Positions 1-9,908 of a stretch of 64,000 nucleotides of DNA are shown here, piece by piece. Position numbers and translations under genes: made by a program. Numbering within the stretch: position 1 is the stretch's first letter; every line of letters begins with the position of its first letter. The DNA is taken from assembly GCA_030770535.1 (NCBI GenBank), contig JASVEC010000011.1, positions 992,001 to 1,056,000 on the forward strand. Reading direction: 5' to 3'. Origin of the DNA: Batkoa obscura (Eukaryota; Entomophthoromycota; Entomophthoromycetes; Entomophthorales; Batkoaceae). A model generated the notes under the pieces. It was not told where the DNA came from. It saw nothing but the letters and a program-made list of their open reading frames with translations, and ran no database searches.

Positions 1-542
1 ATAAAAATAAAAACTAGAGTACTAGAAAAAGATTTACCAATGGCTAGTGTAAAAAGTTAATAATTGTAAGCGCTATTTACTTACAAAATAGGTAGGTCAA
101 CATTAAGGCTTGCTTTAATTTGTTATATTGTACAAGATTTGTTGAAGATACGATGAGAGTAACCAGTGAAAAAAATGTAGTAAATTTATAGACAACGAAA
201 TCTGGCTTAATTATAAGCATAGCTAGTTCAACATCGGGACTTGATTTAATTTCTTATAAACAGTGGTAGTTATGATAAATTCAATAAGCATACTAATAAT
301 AAAGGAGTAATAAGATAATAATCAACATCTATATTTGTATCTTTCAAATCAAAAGTTTTAATTTTAATTACTTTAAGATTAGAGAAGAAAGATAAAAAAT
401 AAAAAACCTTTAAATGTAATATCATCAGTTCGATTGGTTGCACTTTGACTTATAAATTTATATTTATATGAGTTGTACTCATCATCATTGATATTGATTT
501 CATTGAAATCAAGTTCTTTTTTTTAATTCAAGAACATCATAT

Positions 543-640
543 GGGGATGTATTTTTGTGTTTAAGAATTTTACTAACAATCTTCCGCTCAAATAGCGCTT
601 AAAAGATAAAAAAAATAATGAAGCCAAAAAAGACACCCCC
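543..640 (+). mobile_element. 98-bp miniature inverted-repeat element, copy 1
   Basis: The element runs from GGGGATGT to ACACCCCC and is flanked by ATAT on both sides (539-542, 641-644). The core contains the family hallmark CTCAAATAGCGCTT. Forward orientation (GTATTTTTGTGTTTAAG side first). It abuts a larger transposon that starts at 645 and shares the ATAT between them. Confidence 0.88.
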
Positions 641-1166
641 ATATAGGGATGTTCGGATTAGTTTCGTTTTTTTTTATCAAAAAGCAAAAGTTCCCAACAC
701 AATTTTATATTGTTTTATTATAATTTATATTGTAAGTTAGCAAAACTTTTATTAAATTTAATACAAACCCCCGAGTTAGTAAGGATTTTACTAATGTAAC
801 TTATATATTAATATTGATCAAAGTTGTAGTATGTAAATAAATGCATATTATTATAAAATCTCATTGAGAAATATTTATTACTGACCGCTTTATAGCCAAC
901 ATTGCAGATTTGCTATCAAATAAATTATCTTAATGCTATAATTACATTATTAACATATCACTAAGTTAATAAATAGTTGCATGGGAGGAAATGGTTAGTT
1001 TTAAAACTATGATCAACTATCCCTATATAATACAAGCAATATAATAATAGTTTTTATTTATTATTACAATTATTTGCTTTTTGATTATTTATTAACTTAG
1101 CTATTAATAATTTAAGTAATATTAGCATTTGATATTTGATTTTTATCATTTAATAAACTACTTACT

Positions 1167-1646
1167 GTGAAAGTTGATACTCAGTGGTCGGAGTTAAAAG
1201 CTACTCTTGCTTAATTAACTTGCCTTGAGTCGAACGGTCTTAGTTTATATAACTAAGATAGACTTAACTTAATAGAAATAGTATGTAATAAGCTACGAAT
1301 TATGTAAAACAAATATAATGGAAGATACTACCGTAAAATCTATGTAAGATGTTGTCAGAAATACTTAGTGACTTTATTAATGATACGTTATCAGGGAGTA
1401 ATTCAATTAAAAAAGCCTCGAGTTACTATGTCGAAGAATCTCTTTTATACTCCAACTGAATGGGTATATATAAGAAACATTATAACAGTTATTCCTTATT
1501 ATAGTTGCCAAGTATGGACATTAAAACGTGGACAATAAGTTCTTCGTAATCAGGTGGTAGCAATTCTCACAGCAAATCTATATAAGGAACTCTGAATTGA
1601 TTATCATATTATAATCAATCATAGAGCTAATGAACCGATATTTCAC
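1167..1646 (+). mobile_element. 480-bp GTGAAA...TTTCAC element, copy 1
   Basis: Exactly 480 bp from GTGAAAGTTGATACTCAG to CGATATTTCAC. Two other copies of exactly the same length sit at 35449-35928 and 40419-40898; this one differs from them at scattered positions. The outer six bases are inverted repeats of each other. No convincing target duplication is visible here. There is no open reading frame, so it would be non-autonomous. Confidence 0.75.
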
Positions 1647-1752
1647 ATAGCTTTATTAAAAGTATAATACCAGGAAACAATTTAATAAAAAAGTTTTGAA
1701 TTGTTATATTAAAATTTATATATATATTTTAACTGGGTAATTAATTATATAT

Positions 1753-1848
1753 GGGGGTGTTTTTCTTGGCTTCATTATTTTTTCCATCTTTTAAGCGCTA
1801 TTTCAACGGAAAGATGGAAAAAGTAATGAAGCCAAAAAAAACATCCTC
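1753..1848. mobile_element. 96-bp miniature element, copy 2 (fully palindromic variant)
   Basis: Flanked by ATAT on both sides (1749-1752, 1849-1852). Unlike the other copies the two halves are complementary almost end to end: GGCTTCATTATTTTTTCC on the left pairs with GGAAAAAGTAATGAAGCC on the right. It looks like two right halves fused around the AAGCGC centre, and would form a long hairpin. Confidence 0.85.
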
Positions 1849-2404
1849 ATATAAAAAACATAATAATAGTTATTTTTTATTATACTTACTAAGCATAAAC
1901 ATCAAAATAAAAAGATAAAGTTCCTTGTATTTAAGTAATAAATATTTTTATAACAAATTAAAATAGAGAACTTTGAATTAATTGTATTATATAACTTATA
2001 ACCAATTTAATTATAAGACTATATAATTAGTTTTATAAACAAATTAAGTGATTATTATATTATAACTAATTATAAAGCTGATAAGACAATATTTTAAAAT
2101 TATAATATTAGTATTTTATTGTTATTAATTTTTTTTAAATAATTATATTAATTTCTACTTATATTAAATCCAAAATTTTTATATTTATTAAAAAAGTATA
2201 CTGAAACCATAGTTGATAATAATGCTACTTACTAGTTTTTATTTCCTGTTTTTTTAAAGCACTAATTTTATACATTACTTAATTAAGTTTGTTATTATTA
2301 ATAATAAACTTAAAATTTGGATTAATTTTTAATTAAATTCCGAAACTAATTTAAACATCCTCATATAACTATTTAATATAAATATTTTAAATATTTGGCA
2401 ATAT

Positions 2405-2502
2405 GGGGATGTTTTTTTGGCCTCATCACTTTTTCCATCTTTTAAGCGCTATTTGAGTGGAAAGATTGTTAGTAAAATTCTTAAACAAAAAAATACACCC
2501 CC
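2405..2502 (-). mobile_element. 98-bp miniature element, copy 3
   Basis: GGGGATGT to ACACCCCC, reverse orientation, with perfect ATAT duplications at 2401-2404 and 2503-2506. Confidence 0.88.
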
Positions 2503-3236
2503 ATATAATGATTAATTTTGACAATTTTTTGATATGTTTGGAACAAAAACCTCTTTTAATACTGCTAATTTTAAGAAATTTTTATTGATTCTGAAGAAAT
2601 GAAACCGCCTAAAGTAATAACGTTACTACTTTTAATTATATACTTGTTATTGTTGTTCTCTCTTTTCAAAAAATGACTAGAAGAATCAAATAACTATATT
2701 TTGAAGTTTTTTGAGATTCTCAAAATGATTGATATTAAAATCAGTATTAAATGTACTATCAATCATTAGTTTTACATTGTACTTAAAATTAATATTTATA
2801 TTAAACTTAGTTGGGATATAAATATGATTATATCCTCTTAAATATAAGAACCTTAATTTAGTGGATTCAGTTTTGATTTTATCTAGATCAGTTTGAAGCC
2901 ATATTGTAAATGAGTTTATTTTATTTAGGTTCAAATATTTAATAAGATCATTCATATCCCCCTCAAAGCATAACTTCCAAATCTTTAATTTGATTTAAAT
3001 AGTCATTAAATAAATTTATTATTGAAGAATGACTAAACATCATAAATAGAGTTAATTTATTAAATTTTGGCAATTGAATTTTGATTTTAATATCATTATT
3101 AAGTAATTGCATACTATCAATGTTGTTGAATAAACCCGTATTTTCATCTTTATAAGTAACACTTGTTAAATTTGGGCAACGATTTATATTAATGATATCT
3201 CTGTTTACAATTAAATGCTTGATTAGTTTTCCATTT

Positions 3237-3335
3237 GGGGATGTATTTTTGTGTTTAAGAATTTTACTAACAATTATTCTACTCGAATAGCGCTTAAAAG
3301 ATGGAAAAAGTGATGAAGCCAAAAAAGACACTCCC
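3237..3335 (+). mobile_element. 99-bp miniature element, copy 4, inside a coding remnant
   Basis: GGGGATGT to ACACTCCC, flanked by ATTT on both sides (3233-3236, 3336-3339). This shows that the 4-bp target duplication need not be ATAT. The insertion stays open in one frame and adds about 33 codons to the F-box-like remnant at 2963-3385. Confidence 0.88.
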
Positions 3336-3671
3336 ATTTCTTTAAATAAATTCATTTCAATATTTTTTAAAGTTTCTGAACCCACTGCATCTATTCTTTA
3401 AACGGTCAACTTCACTAAGAACAGTGTTGTTTATGATTTATATAAGACCCTCAGGTTTAATTCCACCTCCATCGTTGTCTTTGACTTCTTTCTCTTCATA
3501 TTTTTCAAGTTCCTTTTCATTATACACTGAATAGATTAGCTTATGTTTAATGACTTTATTTATAATATTTTAAAAAAATTTATTCAACAAGCGTAGATCA
3601 TACAGTTCTCCTATCTTTACACATTTGAAGATTTCATATAATAAGTTATTATGTAATTGATCGAACTTCAT

Positions 3672-4288
3672 TTTTAATTAAATCGATAAATGCATTTTCA
3701 CATTTACATCTATTTATATATTTAATCATAAAGGACTTTGTTTTTCTTGAAATGATCAATCATAATAATTAATACTATTAGTCAATGACGTTTACAAGCA
3801 TCGCTATATCCAAAACTAAACTTAGTTGCTTTGTATTCATCATTTGATAAAGTATATACAAAAATTAGTACTTAATTGCTTTTAATAGGGGTGTGATCTA
3901 ATTTAATGTTCTTCATTTATGTCATAAATAAAAAATTGTTATAGCATTCCTTATAACTGATTACTATGACTTTTTATAATAGTATAAGCTTTTAATGCAT
4001 AATATTAGCCTTTTAATAACTTTATTAGCATAAAAAGGAATTCAAATTACTCTTAAACACAAATTGTCTTTGATAATATTATAACTATCTTATTAAAAAT
4101 GTTGAAAATAGTCCCTTATCAATAAGACCCAAAATGATATCATATAAAAAATGAATCTTGATTATAGTTTTAAATATTAACACTCATGCTCCTCTTTACA
4201 AATAAAAAGTATAAAGTGAGATATAGTCAATTTGGGTTAAATTAGGCTATAGACCTCTAATGTTATAAATCAAGTTTGATCAGTAAAT
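3672..4288. other. Intergenic, no gene recognised
   Basis: AT-rich DNA with stops in all frames. It probably contains further decayed F-box-family text, but I could not align it by eye. Confidence 0.4.
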
Positions 4289-4384
4289 GGGGATGTTTTT
4301 TTTAGCTTCATTACTTTCTACATTTTTTAAGCGCTATTTGAGTGGGAAAATTGTTAGCAAAATTCTTTAAAAAAATGCATCCCC
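4289..4384 (-). mobile_element. 96-bp miniature element, copy 5
   Basis: GGGGATGT to GCATCCCC, reverse orientation. Left flank AAAT and right flank ATAT, so the duplication is imperfect. It truncates the F-box fragment that follows. Confidence 0.85.
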
Positions 4385-4562
4385 ATATCTATCATTTTCA
4401 AAGTCCTTTTCAGTATATATTGAATAGCTTAATTTATACTTTAACTTCGTTTATTACATTAGATATATTCTTATTTAACAGTTGTAAATTAGGTAGCTTT
4501 ATTATCTTTATATATTTGAATATTTCATATGATAAATTGTTAGGTAATTGATCAAACTTCAT
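4385..4562 (-). pseudogene. F-box-like N-terminal fragment
   Basis: On the minus strand from 4562 the frame reads MKFDQLPNNLSYEIFKYIKI and continues through a leucine-rich stretch for about 42 codons to a stop, then runs into the miniature element at 4289-4384. The N-terminal motif is shared with the pseudogenes starting at 3671, near 8680 and at 20400, so this is a 5' fragment of the same family. No downstream LRR part was found. Confidence 0.6.
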
Positions 4563-5440
4563 TTTTTTATAAAAAAGGGGTTTATATATTTATTTGCCTA
4601 TTTATATATTTGATCATAGATGTACTTTCTTTTGTTTTTAATTTAGTGTTTCAATAAAAAAATTAATTGAATCAAATGACCTAATAATGTTTTTACTAAG
4701 ACATATTTAATTGATAAATTACCATTGTTTTTAATAAAAAAGTTACTTTCTATAAAGATTAATATTATGAGTTATTTAGTATAGCGTTTAAATTATATAA
4801 CTAAAAGATTATATTTTTTTCCTGTTTATAATTAATAACTTGAATATTTTGAACTATTTTTAATAAACAAAACTGAAAAATATTATATAGCCAAGCAAAT
4901 AATTTATAAACATTCATGTCTATTATATTATTATTGAAAGCTTTGCCTATTGATTTAGCACAATATCAGCCTATAAACACTTTTGCATAATAGTGTAAAT
5001 TTACACTTCGATCCAATTTAACTTAAGTAGTAAACTCCTAAGGTTTTATCTATAATAGCTAAATCTAATTGAAGTTACTGTTTAATAATACTTTACATAC
5101 TTAGATAGATATGAATTATTTTTTTAATAATACGGACCTACTTAACCTGGTAAATAGATAATTAAACTATTATTCTATTCTTTACCAGTTTATATTTACT
5201 CTATCAAATATATTAAAAGTGCCCAGACACCTTTTCTAGTTATTTTTCTTATTTTTTTTGCGCCTTTTTAAAATGCGCTAAATTTAAAATCAAAGTTCGT
5301 TACCATGGATTTTTTTAATCAAACTTTAAAAATATTTATGAAATAGTCTTTATTAAGTCTGGGGCTGCTGATGAATATTCATATTCCTTCATAAAAATAT
5401 CAAGCACTTACTAGTTAAAACTATAAAAATGTGCTCAAAA
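4563..5440. other. Intergenic region upstream of protease gene
   Basis: No gene seen. Between about 5220 and 5380 there are short blocks (GTGCCCA, pyrimidine-rich runs, CTGGGGC) with counterparts in the same order upstream of the paralogous protease at 23980, so the promoter was duplicated with the gene. Confidence 0.45.
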
Positions 5441-5444
5441 AAGC

Positions 5445-5505
5445 TATAAAAGAAGAGTGTATGTAACTACCACTCATAAACAATTAAGTTTGATACTAAA
5501 TTGAA
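5445..5505 (+). promoter_or_regulatory. TATA-like box and conserved 5' leader of protease 1
   Basis: TATAAAAG at 5445-5452 lies 54 bp before the ATG. The 25 bases directly before the ATG (5481-5505, ending ACTAAATTGAA) are identical to the leader of the paralogue at 23980, which also has TATAAAAG 55 bp upstream of its ATG. Confidence 0.6.
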
Positions 5506-6567
5506 ATGGTGCAAAAGGAAATTTTAATTAAAGCATTTGAGGTCTTTTTCGTAGCCATTTTAGCTACTTCAGCACAAGCTGCACCAGCTGACAAAAATTC
5601 AACAAAATCAGACGATACTCCAACTAATAGAATTATCAATGGTAGTACTGGTTCATGGGCCAACTACCCATCTTTAGTTTCTTTACGTGTTAATGGTGGA
5701 CATTCCTGTGGCGGAGCCCTTCTCAATGCTAACACCGTTTTAACAGCTTCTCACTGTTCTGAAGTTTCCCTTGGTTCTGTCTCTGTATGGGCATACGCTG
5801 GTGGTAACCTTCAAAGACGCCAATGGTGGGGTGATCAACAAGAGCAAGAACAACCATGGTGGGGCGGTCAACAAGAGCAAGAACAACCATGGTGGGGTGG
5901 TCAACAAGAACAAGAACAACCATGGTGGGGTGGTCAACAAGAACAAGAGCAGCCATGGTGGGGTGATCAACAGGAACAAGAGCAACAACAACAACAACCA
6001 TGGTGGCCTCGAGAAGAAGAGCAGCAACAGCAACAGCAACCACAAGCTCAAATCCAGAGTGGACCAGATGGCTCATATACTGAACATCGTGTAAGCCAAA
6101 TCATTAAACACCCAAACTATAGCCCAGGTGGTTATATTCAATATGATGTTGCAATCTGGAAATTAGCAACCCCAGTCAGTGCACGTAATTTCTATCAAGT
6201 TGATACTCAAAATACTGGCAACCAAGAAGGCACTTCAACCCGATTTGCAGGCTGGGGTAGAATAGATCCGAGTGATCAGTATAGATTAGCTTCAAGGTTA
6301 CAAGAAGCTAACCTTCCGGTATATCCTTTCAACACCTGTAATGCTGCTTATCAAGGTTTATCTAAACCTCATCATTTATGTGCTGGTTACCGTGAAGGTC
6401 GCTCTTCTGTTTGTCAAGGTGATTCTGGAGGTCCACTTGTTATTGGAAATACTATCATTGGTGTTACTTCCTTTGTTAGGGATTTGAGATGCCTTAATCC
6501 TAACTTTCCTTCTGTATTTGCTCGTGTAAGTACTTATGCTCAATGGATTCAGCAATATGTTAGATAA
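5506..6567 (+). CDS. Secreted chymotrypsin-family (S1) serine protease with Q/W-rich repeat insert
   Basis: This 353-residue single-exon gene encodes an extracellular serine endopeptidase. Residues 1-25 are a signal peptide, followed by a short propeptide and the activation site R42|IING. The catalytic triad is His83 (LTASHC), Asp214 (DVAIWKL) and Ser307 (GDSGGP). Cysteine pairs C68-C84, C278-C292 and C303-C329 fit the family. The residue equivalent to chymotrypsin 189 is Ser301, not the Asp of trypsins, and positions 216 and 226 appear to be Val and Ser, suggesting a small, hydrophobic, elastase-like pocket (inference). Between His and Asp sits a large insert (residues 106-184) of tandem WWGGQQEQEQP units. 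The ATG is supported by the signal peptide and the leader shared with the paralogue at 23980-24927. The last 280 bp are identical to that paralogue. Confidence 0.93.
   Translation: MVQKEILIKAFEVFFVAILATSAQAAPADKNSTKSDDTPTNRIINGSTGSWANYPSLVSLRVNGGHSCGGALLNANTVLTASHCSEVSLGSVSVWAYAGGNLQRRQWWGDQQEQEQPWWGGQQEQEQPWWGGQQEQEQPWWGGQQEQEQPWWGDQQEQEQQQQQPWWPREEEQQQQQQPQAQIQSGPDGSYTEHRVSQIIKHPNYSPGGYIQYDVAIWKLATPVSARNFYQVDTQNTGNQEGTSTRFAGWGRIDPSDQYRLASRLQEANLPVYPFNTCNAAYQGLSKPHHLCAGYREGRSSVCQGDSGGPLVIGNTIIGVTSFVRDLRCLNPNFPSVFARVSTYAQWIQQYVR
5824..6005 (+). repeat. 33-bp tandem repeat inside protease 1
   Basis: Five consecutive units encode WWG(G/D)QQEQEQP, 11 residues each; the last is extended by extra CAA codons and is followed by a CAG/CAA-rich tail. 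It lies within an insert between the catalytic His and Asp. The paralogue at 23980 has a differently organised WWPQQ/PQQPQRPQQ insert at the same place. Confidence 0.9.
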
Positions 6568-7299
6568 ATAAATTAATCAATATTTTAGTAGTTGAAACTT
6601 TGAAGTATTTTATAAAGCCTTTTATATATTAAATAATTTAGAATTACATCCTTTCGTTTAACATCATTTTAGATATTGTATTCAATAATCTGATAGTAAT
6701 GTAATATCACATTACTTTTTTGGCTATAAATAAGACTATTAAACTTTTAAATTTCAAGAGATTAATTATACATAGTTTAAGAAATTAATTTATTGTTATA
6801 TCTGAATATCAAATTGTCTTTTTTTTAAAATCTTAAATATTATATCCAATGCTATGTTCGATGCTAATAATAATAGTAAAATATCCAAGTAGTAAAACAG
6901 GTGCTAACGGCATTACATAAAAAAGCTCATTAGGTTAGCTTTTAATATTAAACGTCAAATGTGATGGTTGAGGATTTGAGGGATTGAAAAATTATACTCA
7001 ATAGTACCACGCTAAAGGCTCTATCGACTGTGGAATTGAAGATAATTGATGGTGCAAAGAATATTCGGGATTAAGGAAGACTTTTGTATACAAATTTCCA
7101 ATTGACTATTAGCTTAAAAGTATTAGAATACTGGCTAATAATAATAAGAAAGCTCTAGTAAACTTTAAAGTTACTAAAAGATTCTTACAGTTGTTTCCTA
7201 CTTTTAGTACAATGATTAAAAAATAAAAATAAATCAATAGAAAAGGTAGTTAAAACTCTAAGATAATATAAGAGGCTGAAATAGATTTATTAAAGGATA
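6568..7299. other. Intergenic, no gene recognised
   Basis: The first 24 bases after the protease stop (ending ATATTTTAGTA) are shared with the paralogue at 24928. The remainder is AT-rich with no open frame of note. Confidence 0.5.
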
Positions 7300-8685
7300 A
7301 TTTATGGAATATGCTAAGGTATACGCCGACTCATTTCTAAACTCAACTAAGCTAACATTGGGAATTGTCTTAATTTGTTAAAGAGCGTAGTATTTTTAGG
7401 GGGGAATACAGGCGTGACTATTAACAAAGGAGTAGTTAATTTGTGGTCAACATTAACACTTATATTATTTAATTCGAAGCAGTTAATTTTAATTACTCCA
7501 AGATTTAGGAACAAAGATAAGAAATAAAAAAATCTTTAAATGAAATATTGTCAATACAGTCAACTGTAATTCGCTTTATAAATTTACATCCACACAAATT
7601 GTATTCAGCGGTATCCTTAATTCAACTCTCATTAAAGTTCAATTCTTTTATTTTATCAAAAGTATAGTATAAACTATCAATATTAAGGTTTCAGATGTTT
7701 TGAAGCAAAAACATCGACTTTAGTAACGTTATTGCTATAATGCCAATATATAGTTCTTTTAGTGTTGGTAGCCTTAAAAACCATCATTCAATAATTTTGA
7801 GAAACAAATATAATCTAAACAAATGATACCACTACCTTCAAATATACTTAAATTAATATCATCCTTTTGGAAGAAAGAGCCAGCATTACCAATTAGCTTT
7901 ATACTTTTTAGTTTATTAAGATCACCAAATATTTTATGTCAAAATTAGCGTCAACTGTACTTTTGATTATTGAATCTAAGCAGGAAGCAAAGTTTATGTT
8001 TGAATTGAACTCAGTTGGTGTAAAAGTATGACCCCATCCTCCTAAATCTAAGAATCTTAAAGTAATGAGCTGTGTTTTGATTCTATTCAAATTATCAAGA
8101 TCAAAACTAATATAAGAAAATAAGCTAAATGACTTTAATTTTATTGGGTTTAAATATTGAATAATTTACATATTTGCTTGGGAACTTGTAATATCTAAAA
8201 TCTCAATTTGATCTAAATAGCTCATAAATACATTTAAAATTATAGAACCATGACCATCTTGAACATATATAAACATTTTTTAATTTTAATAATTGACTTT
8301 TAATCTCATCATCACTGTTGAAAATATCTGTTTTGTCACCTTCATAAGTAATAGTTGTTAAGTGTGGATAAATTTACATCATCAATATTATACTGATTGA
8401 TTATTAAATACTTCATTATATCTTCATTTTTTAGAGTGAATTCTTCTCGATATTCTTTGAAGTTACCACATTTCCCATTGTTTTTGATATCATCAACCTC
8501 TCGTTCTTGTTTAAATTCTTCTTCAATATATATTGAATGAATTGGTTTGTATCTAGTTACTTTGTTTATGTAATTTGATCTATTTTTATTCAATAAGCGT
8601 AAATTGAACAACTCTTAATATTTAAAGTACTAAATATTTCATACAATAAATCGTTAAATAATTTATCAAACTTTATTTTTACGAG
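7300..8685 (-). pseudogene. F-box/LRR-like pseudogene
   Basis: Minus-strand remains of a gene of about 1.4 kb. The expected start context (as at 3671 and 4562) is present near 8680, but the initiator reads ATA instead of ATG, and stops and frameshifts follow. Open pieces survive at 8342-8611 and 7908-8090, with text such as LITLRFLDLGGWGHTF that resembles the LRR-like portion of the copy at 2686-2955. The C-terminal part (7300-7660) is similar to bases 1-540, which shows how the first copy was split. No mobile element interrupts this copy. Confidence 0.6.
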
Positions 8686-9865
8686 TAAAATCCTTTTTAT
8701 TCCAATTTATACAACTGCTTGCAATGCATTTTTTGTTTAAGTCTATTAAGTATATATGCTACTAATTAATGGTATTTATAGCTATTATAATAAGCAAAAC
8801 TGAGCTTTGATAGTCACATATTAATCATTTCAACAAATGTTAAGAATAATAGTAGAGTATAATTTTTTTTGCTAAGGCATCTGTAATTGTTCGATAAAAG
8901 AAACTTCTAAATACTATATAGCATACTTTTCAGGGAACAGTATCCCTTGAATAAAATGATATGATTGGCTAATTTGTAGTTTTTTCCAAAATTGGATCAA
9001 AATTACAAATTTAACTTTGGATTCGAATTGCAACTTTTTATTTAAAAGTTGTATACTTCTTTAAAATAGCCTAACTAAATATAAAACAATATATAAAGTT
9101 AGTTAACCTAGAATCTTTTTGTTTTTAAATTATTTTTTTATCTATCAAAACAATAAATTATGTGAAATTTAGATTTTAACTAAAAAAAATCAATCAGTAA
9201 CTCAAAAAATCAATCTAATTACAATATAAATTTTTTAAGCGCTTTTATTGGATAATTTAGGGCATACTATTCTCCAAAAAGTATACTGCATACTGTTTAG
9301 ACACCTCCTTGATAAATTATTATGTTTTATAGACACATATTTGCTTTATAATTAATAAGCTTTTCTGAAATAAACTCTATTTGATAAATAATATTCCAAT
9401 ATAACATTTAACTCAAACTATTTTTTTTTAAAAATCAATGCTTTTAGCAAACACTTACTGGCAGGGTTTAAGGTCCTTGAGATACAAATATTATTTATGA
9501 CTTTCGACATTCATGTTTGTATTTCTCCATTAGTGAAAAATACCAAAGGCATTCTATTCAATCAAATAGTATAATATCCCAATCAAAAAGTCTATTTAAT
9601 ACAACATGCGAGTTTTGAAATGCTAATTTGTATTCTTTTGGTAAATCCTGTAGTTTATATTGAATAAGTAAAATCGTAAAAGCTAAAATTATGTATTGAA
9701 TTTTCAAAGTGCTTATTCAATACTTTATGAAAGTATTTTACTCAAATATTGATACAAATAAGCAATGATAAATTAATCTTTATATAGCCTACATCATTTT
9801 AAATAAGCAAAATAAGTAAGCAATACGAAATTATATGTAATACATATAATTACAAATGGTATAAA
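8686..9865. other. Intergenic, no gene recognised
   Basis: About 1.2 kb of AT-rich DNA without a convincing open frame. From about 9866 the sequence is shared with the copy at 18640-19542, so the duplicated block begins here. Confidence 0.5.
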
Positions 9866-9908
9866 TAAAAGAAAATTGATATCTTCATTTTTCTATTTAA
9901 TTTACAAA

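Larger units (their letters stand above)
645..2362 (+). mobile_element. Degenerate DNA transposon, same family as 36605-39478
   Basis: The left end AGGGATGTTCGGATTAG and the right end CTAATTTAAACATCCTC correspond to the two ends of the complete element at 36605-39478, and ATAT flanks both sides (641-644, 2363-2366). The left 500 bp match the left arm of the complete copy with scattered substitutions. About 2150-2310 matches the N-terminal part of its transposase gene (minus strand, around residues 65-110). The rest of the transposase is missing. Nested inside are a 480-bp element (1167-1646), older remains of the same 480-bp element (about 1647-1740 and 1960-2100) and a miniature element (1753-1848). 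Non-autonomous and clearly dead. Confidence 0.75.
1..3671 (-). pseudogene. F-box/LRR-like pseudogene split by transposons
   Basis: On the minus strand from 3671 the frame starts MKFDQLHNNLLYEIF, an F-box-like N-terminus, followed by leucine/isoleucine/asparagine-rich text typical of the divergent leucine-rich family also seen at 9909-11243. Open pieces remain at 2963-3385 and 2686-2955, but the reading is broken by stops and frameshifts and by a miniature element at 3237-3335. Similarity to the sister pseudogene at 7300-8685 stops near 2510 and resumes at about 540, so some 2 kb of mobile DNA (543-2502) split the old gene; its C-terminal part occupies roughly 60-540. F-box proteins usually recruit substrates to SCF ubiquitin ligases; no function is expected here. 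I see direct homology to the local copies; the F-box name itself is a motif-level inference. Confidence 0.6.

Noticed and set aside
4342-4551. 69-codon open frame starting in a miniature element
   Set aside because: It runs from transposon sequence into the antisense strand of an F-box-like fragment.
5729-6094. Long open frames in three other frames across the protease repeat
   Set aside because: They are shadows of the CAA/CAG/TGG-rich repeat; they lack any independent motif, and the sense gene has a complete catalytic triad and signal peptide.
9235-9260. AAGCGCTTTTATTGG resembling the miniature-element core
   Set aside because: Neither end nor the rest of the core is present; too short to call.
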